This document shows, one piece after another, positions 52,121 through 61,295 of a stretch of DNA of 64,000 nucleotides. This DNA is from Duganella sp. 1411 (GTDB taxonomy: Bacteria; Pseudomonadota; Gammaproteobacteria; Burkholderiales; Burkholderiaceae_D). The first letter of the stretch is position 1; each line of letters opens with the position of its first letter. The translations under genes and the position numbers were made by a program. The notes under the pieces are model-generated. The model had not been told where the DNA came from. It saw only the letters and a list, made by a program, of their open reading frames with translations, and did not search any database. The stretch covers positions 558,001-622,000 of the forward strand of contig NZ_JAFICD010000002.1 of the NCBI RefSeq assembly GCF_017833525.1, given 5' to 3'.

Positions 52121-54334
52121 CTACTCCGCCGCATCCATGACGCTGCGGAATCCCAGGGTGCCCGAACGGTCCTTCGACGGCGCCATCAACAGATATTTTC
52201 CGTGTTCGTTCAGCTTGTACGTCTGCGGGAAGTACCAGTAGGAGTTTTGCGGCTGGTAGTAGCTGCCGCCGCGCAGCACCGCCGCGCGCGTGTGCTCGTC
52301 GGCGAACTCGTTGGTCCATTGCCAGACGTTGCCCACCAAATCCTCGACCCCGAACGGGCTGGCCGCCCGCGGACGCTGGCCGACAACCTCCGGCGCGGTG
52401 AGCTCGCGTCCCTTCTCCGGGGCCGGCACCATCGCCGGATTCCAGTCGTTCCCCCAAGGGTACAAACGCCCGTCCGCGCCTTGCGCCGCGTACTGCCATT
52501 CCCATTCGTTGGGCAGGCGCTTGCCGGCCCAGCGCAGATAGGCACGCACGTCGTCGAGCGACACCCACACCACCGGACGCCGCTCGTCGCCCGCCTTGGG
52601 CGCGCCGTCGATCCAGTGCCGCAGAAAGTTGCGCCCGTCCGCCGGACGGTAGGCGGTGGCGTCGACGAACTGCTTGAACTGCGCGTTGGTCACCGGATGC
52701 TTGTCGATGTAGAAGGTCTTGATCGGCACGCGTTGCACGTGATGCCGGCGCGCCACCGGCTCCCATGGATATTGCACGTCCAGGCCCGGCTTGTTTTCCC
52801 CTTCGATCTCCACGCCATGCACCTGGAAGTCGAACAGCGCGCCGGGCACTTTCACCATGCCGGGCGGAGCGGCCCGCGCCAATGGTGTCGCCTCGATCGG
52901 CACCATCTTCTGCGGCAGCGGCGCCCACTCGTTCGCATACGATTGCAGCGGCCGGGCAGCCTGTTGCGCGAGCGTTTTCAGCGTGGCCGCCAATCCGGCC
53001 ACGTCGACGCCGGCATCGACGCGCAGCACGGCGCCGTAGCCATGCGGCGCCATCGACACGTCCAGCTCGGCTTGGCCGTTTTCGACCGTGGGCCGCATCT
53101 CCCTGCCATCCCAGACGTCGAAATAGCGCTGGCCGTCGGCGTGCGGGACGCGCATGACGCGCTGGTCGACGCGCCAGTCGGTGCGGTTGATCAGCGTCCA
53201 AAGCGTCTTGCCCGGCAGCGGAAACTCGCTGGCGTACACGCCGTAATGCAAGGTGGGCACGTGCGGGCGCCACCCGGCGCTGACCAACTGGTCCGGGAAG
53301 GCGCGGTAGATCGTCGAGATGCGGCGCAGGGCCTCGCCGTCGCGCGGCGTGACGCCGTTCCACCAGCCCCAGACGTTTTCCCAGCTTTGCACGCCGACGC
53401 CGTTGAAGAAGGCGTCCTGCAACAAGGTGGTGCGGTCGGTCGCCCAGCGGTCGCACACGTGGACCTGATGGCGCGGCTCCAGCCATTTCCATTTGCTGAC
53501 CAATGGCACGGACGCCGTTGGCCAGTAGCCCCAGCTTTGATTGTTATAGGCGAGCATGCGGTCGTCGCTGAACGCCAGCTCCGGTTCGAGCGCGATGGCG
53601 TGGCCGGTGGCGTCGGCGGCGGCGCGGTATTCCAGCGGCAGGCCGAACATCGTGTCGCCGTTGATGCCGTCGGCGCCGATCTCGGCCATCAGCGCCGCCG
53701 TCGCCGCGTGGATGGATTTGTCGGGGTCGCGCGTGCCGGTATCCCACGGCATCGTCGGAAAGAACACCTTGACGCCGCGCGCGTGGAAGTCCTCGATCAT
53801 TTGCCGCACGCCCGCCACCCCGCCGGGCAGGTCGTGCAGCATGTCCCACTGGTTGCGGTCGTCGATGCCGATGTTCGGATACACAGGCCACAGCAACACG
53901 CTGTCGATGCCGCCGTAGCGTTGTGTCAAATCGTCGAGGAAGCGCCCGACGGTGTAGCGCCGCGTGACCGGATCGTACAGGTAGCGGTCTTCCATCATCG
54001 CCTGGGTTTGCACGAAGTCGCGCTGCGTCCAGCGCAATGCCGGCCGCCGGTACTGGGCGTCGTCATAGCCGATCTTCGCGAGCTGGTCGCCGCGCCAGGC
54101 GCGCATCGCGGCCAGCCAGGGCCCGTGTTGGCCGGTGGTGTCGCGCTTCCAGTTGTTCAGGCGCGCCAGCCAGTCGGCCTCGCCACTGTCCTGCTGGTCG
54201 GGGCCGAGGATCTGGCTGCCGCGCACCTCGATCTTGGGCGGGTCGCCGGCGGCGGCCGGGCCGGCGTTCGCCAGCAACAGGCCGACGAAACAGGGAGCGA
54301 ACAGCCGCAGTGGCATCTTCAATTCCAGGCGCAT
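52121..54334 (-). CDS. secreted glycosidase-like domain fused to a SUMF1-type domain
   Basis: The 737-residue protein has a signal peptide (to about residue 29). Residues 50-470 look like a TIM-barrel glycosidase with a C-terminal beta domain (VKVFFPTMPWDTGTRDPDK, MAEIGADGINGDTMFGL, GVGVQSWENVWGWWNGV). Residues about 480-737 form a formylglycine-generating/SUMF1 fold (FYIDKHPVTNAQFKQFVDA, RLPNEWEWQYAAQGADGR, NVWQWTNEF, VLRGGSYYQPQ). This SUMF1 part has no cysteine, so it cannot act as a copper-Cys formylglycine enzyme and may bind sugar or protein instead. AAGGA precedes ATG 54334. The substrate is unknown. Confidence 0.8.
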   Translation of the reverse strand: MRLELKMPLRLFAPCFVGLLLANAGPAAAGDPPKIEVRGSQILGPDQQDSGEADWLARLNNWKRDTTGQHGPWLAAMRAWRGDQLAKIGYDDAQYRRPALRWTQRDFVQTQAMMEDRYLYDPVTRRYTVGRFLDDLTQRYGGIDSVLLWPVYPNIGIDDRNQWDMLHDLPGGVAGVRQMIEDFHARGVKVFFPTMPWDTGTRDPDKSIHAATAALMAEIGADGINGDTMFGLPLEYRAAADATGHAIALEPELAFSDDRMLAYNNQSWGYWPTASVPLVSKWKWLEPRHQVHVCDRWATDRTTLLQDAFFNGVGVQSWENVWGWWNGVTPRDGEALRRISTIYRAFPDQLVSAGWRPHVPTLHYGVYASEFPLPGKTLWTLINRTDWRVDQRVMRVPHADGQRYFDVWDGREMRPTVENGQAELDVSMAPHGYGAVLRVDAGVDVAGLAATLKTLAQQAARPLQSYANEWAPLPQKMVPIEATPLARAAPPGMVKVPGALFDFQVHGVEIEGENKPGLDVQYPWEPVARRHHVQRVPIKTFYIDKHPVTNAQFKQFVDATAYRPADGRNFLRHWIDGAPKAGDERRPVVWVSLDDVRAYLRWAGKRLPNEWEWQYAAQGADGRLYPWGNDWNPAMVPAPEKGRELTAPEVVGQRPRAASPFGVEDLVGNVWQWTNEFADEHTRAAVLRGGSYYQPQNSYWYFPQTYKLNEHGKYLLMAPSKDRSGTLGFRSVMDAAE

Positions 54335-54463
54335 TATTTTCCTTCAGCTTGTTCCATCACGCGAGCGGCAGCGCTGCCGTTCGACAAGGTTGTTTCCAAA
54401 GGATGAGAATACCTGAGATTTTCCCGGCCGACGCGGCCGCCGGCGTGGCCGCAGCCCAGGGCG

Positions 54464-54940
54464 CTATCGGCCCATGTAAGGATACGAAACGTCGACCGTC
54501 AGCGGAATCGTCAGCGACAAATAACCAGGGAAAAAGATATCTTCCACCAGCAGCTGGATGCTGACGCGCACTTTTGACGGCCTCGAGTATCCCACGCAGG
54601 GACCGCTGTCGCAGTTCACCTGGGCCACGTACGGATAGGCTCCGGGCGCCAGCTCGGCCAATTCCATCGCGATGATGGTGTCGGCCACGGACGCCACCGC
54701 CACCGCCCGCGTGGCGTTGCTCATCTCCGTGTCGGGCGCTTTTGAAAGATAACGCGCAGCATCGTGCGCGGCATGCTGGATGACCGTGTAGTGCCAGTAC
54801 ACACGGCCCAAATACAGCGGAAATATCAGCATCAGCACCAGCACGGGCAGAATGAGCGCGAGCTCGACGGCCGCAATGCCGTGCTGTCGGCGGGCGCCCC
54901 GGCGGCAGGTCGGCGCCGGCAGGTTGATGCGGTGATTCAT
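54464..54940 (-). CDS. TadE-like pilus assembly protein
   Basis: The 158-residue protein has a basic N-terminus and the TadE motif GIAAVELALILPVLVLMLIF with the +5-type Glu inside the hydrophobic helix. HAAHDAARYLSKAP and a beta-rich C-terminus follow. TadE pseudopilins are processed and help assemble Flp pili. No other tad gene is nearby, so the protein is isolated here. AGGAGGG precedes ATG 54940. Confidence 0.8.
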   Translation of the reverse strand: MNHRINLPAPTCRRGARRQHGIAAVELALILPVLVLMLIFPLYLGRVYWHYTVIQHAAHDAARYLSKAPDTEMSNATRAVAVASVADTIIAMELAELAPGAYPYVAQVNCDSGPCVGYSRPSKVRVSIQLLVEDIFFPGYLSLTIPLTVDVSYPYMGR

Positions 54941-55130
54941 AGACCCTCCTCCCGCAGTTGCGGTTCCATCGCGGCTCGATACCAGACACTTCGCAGAGAC
55001 GATTGTAGAGGTGGTTACTCCCCGGCAATTGACGTGGGACAAGAGAGCTAGTTTTGGGCAACCGTGGCGCGCCATTTATCGATGACGCATGGCGCCCGCT
55101 TCGGTTTCCACCGTTCCGTCCAGACAAATA

Positions 55131-55160
55131 AAAAAGCCTCCCACGGGGGAGGCTGTTTTA
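55131..55160 (-). terminator. terminator downstream of the first tRNA-Ser
   Basis: On the minus strand GCCTCCC pairs with GGGAGGC and is followed by TTTTTTATTT. It lies just after the 3' end of the tRNA at 55169. The A/T tracts on both sides could also stop plus-strand transcripts. Confidence 0.75.
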
Positions 55161-55168
55161 TTTGATTC

Positions 55169-55261
55169 TGGCGGAGACGGTGGGATTCGAACCCACGATA
55201 CAGGTATAAGCCGTATGCATCCTTAGCAGGGATGTGCCTTCGGCCACTCGGCCACGTCTCC
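55169..55261 (-). tRNA. tRNA-Ser (anticodon GCT), copy 1
   Basis: The minus strand reads GGAGACG...CGTCTCC-G-CCA with a type II long variable arm, T-loop GTTCGAATC and anticodon loop CTGCTAAGG. It decodes AGC and AGU. CCA is encoded. It is identical to the copy at 56302-56394. Confidence 0.95.
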
Positions 55262-55456
55262 TAGTCGATCACTCAACTATGTCCACTTGCCGTGAAGCAG
55301 CAATGTGGACGCGAGTTATGATATAGATCGGTAGCCGCTTGGTCAAGGGTACGCCCAACAAATGTCCGTTTTCCAGCTTTCACGACCTTGGCTTATGATA
55401 GCAATATGATCAACGATGCGGCCGCGATGGATCGCATGTGAAAACGGATACCCGAC

Positions 55457-56230
55457 ATGGCCTACTTTACCCGCCTCAGCGATACAAATTTTCAAGCAAC
55501 CGAGCATACCGGCGGGGCCTGGAGCGTCCACGAACAACATATCGCACCCGCGATGGGCCTGCTCACCCACTTGATCGAACTGGACTGCGCGCGCCGCGGC
55601 AATGGATTCAAGATCGGCCGGCTGGCGTTCGATATCCTGGGCGTCATTCCCATCGAGGAAGTGCAAACCGAGGTCCAGTCGCTGCGCTCGGGACGCACCA
55701 TCGAACTGATCGAGGCATCCATGCTGCACAACGGGCGCCCGGCGCTCAGGGCGCGCGCCTGGGTGATCAAGCCGAACGATACGAGCGCCATCGCGGGGAG
55801 CACCATGCGCCGCATCCCCGGCCGCGACGCGATGCAGCGCTGGGACCCCACCACCGTCTGGCCGGGCGGCTTTATCGCCAGCATCGACATCCATCGCGCC
55901 TCCGAGGAGCCGGGCCGGGCGGCGTACTGGGCGCGCGCCAACCACCCGCTGCTCGAGGACGAACCGGTCAGCCCTCTGGCCCGTGCCGCGTCGTTGTTCG
56001 ATATCGCCAACGGCATGGCGGTGCGCGCCGCACCCACCGCCGTGGTCTTCCCCAACCTGGACCTGACGGCGCATCTGTTCGCGACGCCGCGCGGAGAATG
56101 GCTGGGCTTTGACACCTCGGTGTCGTTCGGCGTCGACGGCATCGGCCTGACCAGTTCGACCATTTACGACGAGGCGGGGCCGATCGGCACGCTGGCCCAG
56201 ATCCTCACGGTACGCCCCAACATCGGTTGA
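55457..56230 (+). CDS. acyl-CoA thioesterase family protein (double hotdog)
   Basis: The 257-residue protein has two hotdog repeats. The first includes HIAPAMGLLTHLIELDC and GFKIGRLAFDILGVIP; the second includes SLFDIANGMAV and FPNLDLTAHLFATPRGEWLG, with the TesB-like Asp in NLDLTAHL. It should hydrolyse acyl-CoA thioesters, chain length unknown. It lies between two identical tRNA-Ser genes on the other strand and is followed by a bidirectional terminator. Confidence 0.82.
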   Translation: MAYFTRLSDTNFQATEHTGGAWSVHEQHIAPAMGLLTHLIELDCARRGNGFKIGRLAFDILGVIPIEEVQTEVQSLRSGRTIELIEASMLHNGRPALRARAWVIKPNDTSAIAGSTMRRIPGRDAMQRWDPTTVWPGGFIASIDIHRASEEPGRAAYWARANHPLLEDEPVSPLARAASLFDIANGMAVRAAPTAVVFPNLDLTAHLFATPRGEWLGFDTSVSFGVDGIGLTSSTIYDEAGPIGTLAQILTVRPNIG

Positions 56231-56263
56231 GGTGTCGTCGCCGGCCAGCCGCCGCGACGGGCG

Positions 56264-56294
56264 AAAAAAAAGCCCCGTTTCCGGGGCTTTTTTT
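56264..56294. terminator. bidirectional terminator between thioesterase and second tRNA-Ser
   Basis: AGCCCCG-TTT-CGGGGCT is flanked by eight A on the left and a T tract on the right, so it can stop both the plus-strand thioesterase and the minus-strand tRNA transcript. Confidence 0.85.
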
Positions 56295-56301
56295 CTGATT
56301 C

Positions 56302-56394
56302 TGGCGGAGACGGTGGGATTCGAACCCACGATACAGGTATAAGCCGTATGCATCCTTAGCAGGGATGTGCCTTCGGCCACTCGGCCACGTCTCC
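56302..56394 (-). tRNA. tRNA-Ser (anticodon GCT), copy 2
   Basis: Identical to the tRNA at 55169-55261 over its whole length, including CCA and the bases TTCTGG just downstream. Same anticodon and long variable arm. Confidence 0.95.
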
Positions 56395-56507
56395 CAGTTG
56401 ATTGCTCAACCTTGTCCGACCGGCCAAACGTCACCAGAGCAGACGACCGCCATGGTATAGACCGGGACTGATCTGGTCAAGGAAACCGGAGCAATTTTTT
56501 GAAAAAA

Positions 56508-57755
56508 TTAAGCCTTTTCCAGTTCGAACGCCTTATGCAGCGCGCGCACGGCCAGTTCCATGTACTTTTCATCGATCAGGACCGAAATCTTGATTTCCGA
56601 GGTCGAGATCATCAGGATGTTGATGCCCTCTTCCGACAGCGTGCGGAACATCTGCGAGGCGACGCCGACATGGCTGCGCATGCCCACGCCGACCACCGAG
56701 ATCTTCGAGACCTTGGCGTCGCCGGTGATGCTGGCGGCGCCCAGCTCGCTCTTGGTGCCGTTCAGGACGTCCACGGCGCGCTGGTAGTCGTTGCGCGAGA
56801 CGGTGAAGGTGAAGTCCGTTTTACCGTCGACCGACTGATTCTGTATGATCATGTCGACCTCGATATTGGCGTCGGCCACCGGTCCCAGGATGTGGTACGC
56901 CACGCCCGGACGGTCCGGCACGCCCAGTACGGTGATTTTGGCCTCGTCGCGGTTGAACGCGATACCGGAGATGACTGCTTGTTCCATGTTTGTATCTTCC
57001 TCAAACGAAATCAGGGTGCCAGAGTTGGCTTCTTCTACGATGTCGAGCATCGGGTCGGTCAGCGACGACAGCACGCGGGTCGGCACGCGGTAGTTGCCGG
57101 CGAATTCCACCGAACGCGTCTGCAGCACTTTCGAGCCCAGCGACGCCAGTTCCAGCATTTCCTCGAAGGTGATCGCCTTGAGCCGGCGCGCTTCCGACAC
57201 CACGCGCGGATCGGTCGTGTACACGCCGTCTACGTCGGTGAAGATCAGGCATTCGTCCGCCTTCATGGCGGCGGCGATCGCCACCGCCGAGGTGTCCGAG
57301 CCGCCGCGGCCGAGGGTCGAGATGTTGCCGTTGTCGTCGACGCCCTGGAAACCGGTGATGATGACGATCTTGCCGTCGTCGAGGTCGCGGTTGACCTTTT
57401 CGTTGTCGATCGATTGGATGCGGGCCTTGGTGAAGGCGGAATCGGTTTTAATCGCCACTTGCCAGCCGGCGTAGGAGACGGCTTTCTTGCCGATCGCCAG
57501 CAACGCCATCGACAGCAGGCCGACCGAGACTTGCTCGCCGGTCGAGGCGATCATGTCGAGTTCGCGTGGGTCGGGCTGGGACATGATTTCCTTGGCCAGG
57601 CCGATCAGGCGGTTGGTCTCGCCGGACATGGCCGAAGGCACGACGACGATGCGGTGCCCGGCGTCATGCCACTTGGCGACACGCCGCGCGACGTTCTTGA
57701 TACGGTCCGTCGAACCCATCGACGTACCGCCGTATTTGTGCACGATTAAAGCCAT
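56508..57755 (-). CDS. lysC: aspartate kinase
   Basis: The 415-residue protein phosphorylates aspartate, the first step to Lys, Thr, Met and diaminopimelate. It has the kinase signature VHKYGGTSMGSTDRI, the substrate motif STLGRGGSDTSAVA and two C-terminal ACT domains (KITVLGVPDRPGVAYHILG; VSKISVVGVGMRSHVGVAS) that mediate feedback control by Lys and Thr. Length and motifs match the beta-proteobacterial single aspartokinase. The ATG at 57755 is the only sensible start. It is monocistronic here. Confidence 0.96.
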   Translation of the reverse strand: MALIVHKYGGTSMGSTDRIKNVARRVAKWHDAGHRIVVVPSAMSGETNRLIGLAKEIMSQPDPRELDMIASTGEQVSVGLLSMALLAIGKKAVSYAGWQVAIKTDSAFTKARIQSIDNEKVNRDLDDGKIVIITGFQGVDDNGNISTLGRGGSDTSAVAIAAAMKADECLIFTDVDGVYTTDPRVVSEARRLKAITFEEMLELASLGSKVLQTRSVEFAGNYRVPTRVLSSLTDPMLDIVEEANSGTLISFEEDTNMEQAVISGIAFNRDEAKITVLGVPDRPGVAYHILGPVADANIEVDMIIQNQSVDGKTDFTFTVSRNDYQRAVDVLNGTKSELGAASITGDAKVSKISVVGVGMRSHVGVASQMFRTLSEEGINILMISTSEIKISVLIDEKYMELAVRALHKAFELEKA

Positions 57756-57958
57756 AACAGTGAGGTTTCCGCTCAAATAAAGGTAAATGGAACCCTTAAC
57801 TCTACATGCCGCAGTGCAAAATAACAAGTCAAAAAGCTCATAAAGCCATACCTTATAAGCATATGCACATACAAAATTTGGCAAAAGCAAGGAAATTTTG
57901 ACGCGGCTTGCGAGTTCCAACCCGCCGGCCTTTTGCGATACGCCAGCCGCGCCACTTA

Positions 57959-57985
57959 GGGGTCGGACCCGTGGGGTCCGACCCC
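57959..57985. repeat. GGGGTCGGACCC hairpin, copy 1
   Basis: GGGGTCGGACCC and its perfect complement GGGTCCGACCCC surround a 3-base loop. It lies just after the tilS stop. A second copy is at 59511. There is no T tract, so it is not a classical terminator. Confidence 0.75.
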
Positions 57986-58000
57986 GCATGGCAGTGCGGG

Positions 58001-59434
58001 TTAATCCTCGGCCGACCGCCAACGCAAGGTGATCCGCCCCGCCCCTTCGCCCAGTTGGTTGCAATCCATGCCGATACCGGCGGCGAACAACATCTGCTTG
58101 TCGGCGCGCACCAGCGGCAGGCGGCCGCGCTCCCACGCCGGAATGCCCAGCGCCTGGTAGTGGTACTTGAGGCCGCGCGTCGGCCGGTTGTGCGCCGGCT
58201 TGAGGCGCTCGCCGCCCTTGCGGAACTCGATGACCAGTGGCCGCCCGCGCAGCCATTCCGGGTCCAGCCCGGCGCCGGCGTCGGCGCCGAGGACATCGAA
58301 GTACAGCACGCCGCCGTAGGCCGGGAACGCCAGCTCGCCCTCGCCGTTCCAGACGAAGGCGGTGCCCGGCGTTTGATCGAACTCGTCCTCGCGCGTGCCC
58401 TCCAGGTCGGCCAGCTTGGGCGTCAGGTGCAGGCGGTCGCGGTGGCGCCGGACGTGGCAATCGGGGTGCGTGACCAGCAGCTGCGCGCCGTCGCGCGCCT
58501 CCAACAGCTGCGTGAGCATTTCGGACAGCCAGGCCGCGCTGGGCATGCGCAGGTTGCGCGTGCCGAACCAGTGGCGCAGCAGGTTGTAGCTGCGGTCGGT
58601 GCTGAGCGTGCGCAATTTGGCGATGACGAGGCAGTCGCCGTCGAGACACATCGCCAGGTCCTGTTGCGCCAGCTCGGTCAGCAGCCGCTGCGCCGATTGC
58701 GCGTGCTGGGCGCTGCGGGCGAAGCGCTCCTGGAAGCCGGGGAAGGCTTCGGCCAGCGCCGGCATGACCTTGTGGCGCAGCGCGTTGCGGGCGAAGCGCG
58801 GGTCGTCGTTCGATTCGTCGTTGATGTAGGCGATGCCGTGCCCGGCCACATACGCGGCCAGTTGCTTGCGCGACGCCGGCAGCAGCGGACGCACCATGAC
58901 CACCTCCGGATTGGCCAGCAGTTCCGGCGCGGCGTTGGCGGCGTCCATGCCGGACAGGCCGGCCGGGCCCGAACCGCGCAGCAATTGCAGCAGCACGGTT
59001 TCGGCCTGGTCGTCCTGGTGGTGGGCGGTGAACAGCAGCTTGACGCCGTGTTCGCGGCACAACGCGCCGAGGGCGGCGTAGCGCGATTTGCGGGCCGCTT
59101 CCTCGGTGCCGGTCTTGTCCTTGCGCACCAGCTCGACGCGGCGCGCCTCGAACGTGACGCCCAGCGCGGCGCAAGCTTGTTGGCAATGCGCCAGCCAGGC
59201 GTCGGCGTTGGCGCTCAGGCCGTGGTGGATGTGGAAGGCGTACAGCGCCACGCCATGGGCCCGGGCGTGGGCGTGCGCCAGGTGCAGCAGCGCGGACGAG
59301 TCCAGGCCGCCGCTGAGGGCGATGGCGATGCGGCCGCCCTCGCCTTCTGCCGGCGTGGGGGCGACGCGCGCCAGCGCGGCGTCGGCGGCTTGTTCGAAAA
59401 TCGAGGACAGGGTCGGGATTTGCTGCTTCTTCAA
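58001..59434 (-). CDS. tilS: tRNA(Ile)-lysidine synthase
   Basis: TilS modifies C34 of tRNA-Ile2 to lysidine. The roughly 477-residue protein has the PP-loop ATP motif IALSGGLDSSALLHLA, KSRYAALGALCREHGVKLLFTAHHQDDQAETVLLQLLRG (key part FTAHHQDDQAETVLLQLLRG), INDESNDDPRFARNALRH and C-terminal TilS domains (GGERLKPAHNRPTRGLKYH part). TTG 59434 has GGAG 6 bases upstream and is preferred to a TTG at 59446. It lies downstream of accA on the same strand but a hairpin and a repeat separate them. Confidence 0.93.
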   Translation of the reverse strand: MKKQQIPTLSSIFEQAADAALARVAPTPAEGEGGRIAIALSGGLDSSALLHLAHAHARAHGVALYAFHIHHGLSANADAWLAHCQQACAALGVTFEARRVELVRKDKTGTEEAARKSRYAALGALCREHGVKLLFTAHHQDDQAETVLLQLLRGSGPAGLSGMDAANAAPELLANPEVVMVRPLLPASRKQLAAYVAGHGIAYINDESNDDPRFARNALRHKVMPALAEAFPGFQERFARSAQHAQSAQRLLTELAQQDLAMCLDGDCLVIAKLRTLSTDRSYNLLRHWFGTRNLRMPSAAWLSEMLTQLLEARDGAQLLVTHPDCHVRRHRDRLHLTPKLADLEGTREDEFDQTPGTAFVWNGEGELAFPAYGGVLYFDVLGADAGAGLDPEWLRGRPLVIEFRKGGERLKPAHNRPTRGLKYHYQALGIPAWERGRLPLVRADKQMLFAAGIGMDCNQLGEGAGRITLRWRSAED

Positions 59435-59449
59435 GTGCTGCTCCAAAAT

Positions 59450-59475
59450 GCAAAACCGGGGGCGATGGCCCCCGG
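59450..59475 (-). terminator. terminator upstream of tilS
   Basis: On the minus strand ACCGGGGGCCATCGCCCCCGGT forms a strong hairpin followed by TTTGCATTTT. It should end transcripts from accA before tilS, or attenuate them. Confidence 0.6.
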
Positions 59476-59510
59476 TGGTGGATTACTCTACGCTCTACCC
59501 CTTAGACGAT

Positions 59511-59538
59511 GGGGTCGGACCCCGAGGGGTCCGACCCC
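59511..59538. repeat. GGGGTCGGACCCC hairpin, copy 2
   Basis: A perfect 13-bp inverted repeat with a 2-base loop lies between accA and tilS. The arms match those of the copy at 57959, so the two hairpins flank tilS. Confidence 0.75.
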
Positions 59539-59576
59539 GGCCGGCGGTGTGCGGGTTTCGGCGGTGCCGCGCGCTT

Positions 59577-60551
59577 TTACTCCTGCGGCGTGGTCTCTTT
59601 GAACTTCCCGTAGCTCATCAGCTTTTCGTGGCGCGCTTCCAGCAGGTCCTTGGTTTTCATGCCGTGGAACTGGCGCAGCGAGTCGGCCAGCGCGCGCTTG
59701 AGCAAGGTGGCCATCTGCTTCGGATCGCGGTGGGCGCCGCCCAGCGGTTCGGTGACGATCTTATCGATCAGGCCGATGGCCTTGAGGCGGTGCGCGGTCA
59801 GGCCCAGCGCCTCGGCGGCGTCGGCGGCGCGCTCGGAGGTCTTCCACAGGATCGAGGCGCAGCCTTCCGGCGAGATCACCGAGTAGGTCGAGTATTGCAG
59901 CATCAGCACGGCGTCGCCGACGGCGATCGCCAGCGCGCCGCCGGAGCCGCCTTCGCCGATGATGGTGGCGATCAGCGGCACTTTCAGTTCGGCCATCACG
60001 TACAGGTTGTGGCCGATCGCCTCGGACTGGCCGCGCTCTTCGGCGTCGATGCCGGGGAAGGCGCCCGGGGTGTCGACGAAGGTGAAGATCGGGATGCCGA
60101 ATTTTTCAGCCAGCTTCATCAGGCGCATGGCCTTGCGGTAGCCTTCCGGCTTGGGCATGCCGAAGTTGCGCATCGCCCGTTCTTTGGTGTCGCGGCCCTT
60201 TTGGTGGCCGATGACCATGCAGGCCTGGCCGTTGAAGCGGGCCAGGCCGCCCACCACCGACAGGTCGTCGGCGTAGGTGCGGTCGCCGTGCAGTTCGTGG
60301 AAGTCGGTGAAGATTTCGTTCACATAGTCCATCGTGTAGGGACGCTGTGGGTGACGCGCGATTTGCGCGACCTGCCAAGGGGTCAGCTTTGCGTAGATGT
60401 CCTTGGTCAGTTGCTGGCTCTTCTTGGCCAGGCGGTCGATCTCCTCTGAGATATCGACGGCCGAATCATCCTGGACGAATCGTAGTTCTTCGATTTTGCC
60501 ATCGAGTTCGGCAATCGGTTGCTCAAAATTGAGGAAAGTCGTTTTGGTCAT
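59577..60551 (-). CDS. accA: acetyl-CoA carboxylase carboxyltransferase subunit alpha
   Basis: The 324-residue alpha subunit transfers the carboxyl group from biotin to acetyl-CoA, giving malonyl-CoA for fatty acid synthesis. Motifs: [60 protein letters not shown] and [25 protein letters not shown] precedes ATG 60551. As in other beta-proteobacteria it lies near tilS and lysC. alkA and cysS are upstream on the same strand. Confidence 0.96.
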   Translation of the reverse strand: MTKTTFLNFEQPIAELDGKIEELRFVQDDSAVDISEEIDRLAKKSQQLTKDIYAKLTPWQVAQIARHPQRPYTMDYVNEIFTDFHELHGDRTYADDLSVVGGLARFNGQACMVIGHQKGRDTKERAMRNFGMPKPEGYRKAMRLMKLAEKFGIPIFTFVDTPGAFPGIDAEERGQSEAIGHNLYVMAELKVPLIATIIGEGGSGGALAIAVGDAVLMLQYSTYSVISPEGCASILWKTSERAADAAEALGLTAHRLKAIGLIDKIVTEPLGGAHRDPKQMATLLKRALADSLRQFHGMKTKDLLEARHEKLMSYGKFKETTPQE

Positions 60552-60635
60552 TGTACCTCCGAGTTTATTCTCAGCTGCGGCTCAGTTGCGATCTTGTGAC
60601 GCGCACAAAAAGGCCTCGCACAGCGATTAGAGTGC

Positions 60636-61295
60636 TTATTCTACAGCAACCGGGTCCAGGCTACGCCATAAGTACCACGTCGCCACCGTTCTCCACGGCT
60701 CCCAATTGGCCGACACCTCGCGCGCGTCGCTGCGCGAGACCGGTTCGCCTGAGAAATAATTTTGGCTGATGCCCTGGATCAAACCGGGGTCGTCCAGCGG
60801 CAGGACGTTGGGACGCAGCAGATTAAATATCAAAAACATCTCGGCTGTCCAGCGGCCGATGCCGCGTATCTGCACCAGTTCGGCGATGACGGCCTCGTCG
60901 TCCATCTGGCCCCACTGGGCGCTGTGGACGCGTTTGTTCTTGAAGTGGTCCGCCAGGTCGAGGATGTATTCGGTCTTGCGCTTGGACAGGCCGCAGGCCG
61001 ACAACTGCTCGGCGCCGGCCTTGACCACCTGCGCCGGCGTGCATTTGGGACAGGCCAGCAGCAGCTTGTGCCAGGCGGCGTCGGCCACCTTGGGCGTGAC
61101 TTGCTGGCCGACGATGGAGCGCGCCAAGGTGGTGAACGGGTCGTCGTGGCCGACCAGGTGCAGGTCGCCGAACTGCGGGATCAACTTTTTCATGATGCGG
61201 TCACGCTTCATGAGCTCGATCTTGGCCTCTTCCCAGTACGGCGGCACGGCCGATAGCGGGCCGGCTGCGCCCTCGTTATCCTTGGCGGTGACCAT
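60636..61295 (-). CDS. alkA: DNA-3-methyladenine glycosylase II family (HhH-GPD)
   Basis: The 219-residue enzyme removes alkylated bases. It has the helix-hairpin-helix LVQIRGIGRWTAEMFLIF followed by the catalytic Asp in NVLPLDDPGL, and FTTLARSIVGQQVTPKVADA near the start. It lacks the N-terminal domain of E. coli AlkA, which is common for the shorter members of the family. ATG 61295 touches the cysS stop (TAATG), so it is translated with cysS. Confidence 0.88.
   Translation of the reverse strand: MVTAKDNEGAAGPLSAVPPYWEEAKIELMKRDRIMKKLIPQFGDLHLVGHDDPFTTLARSIVGQQVTPKVADAAWHKLLLACPKCTPAQVVKAGAEQLSACGLSKRKTEYILDLADHFKNKRVHSAQWGQMDDEAVIAELVQIRGIGRWTAEMFLIFNLLRPNVLPLDDPGLIQGISQNYFSGEPVSRSDAREVSANWEPWRTVATWYLWRSLDPVAVE

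Noticed and set aside
55438..56112. Overlapping plus-strand frame in another phase at the thioesterase gene
   Set aside because: The hotdog motifs are in the 55457 frame; the other frame is Arg/Pro-rich shadow.
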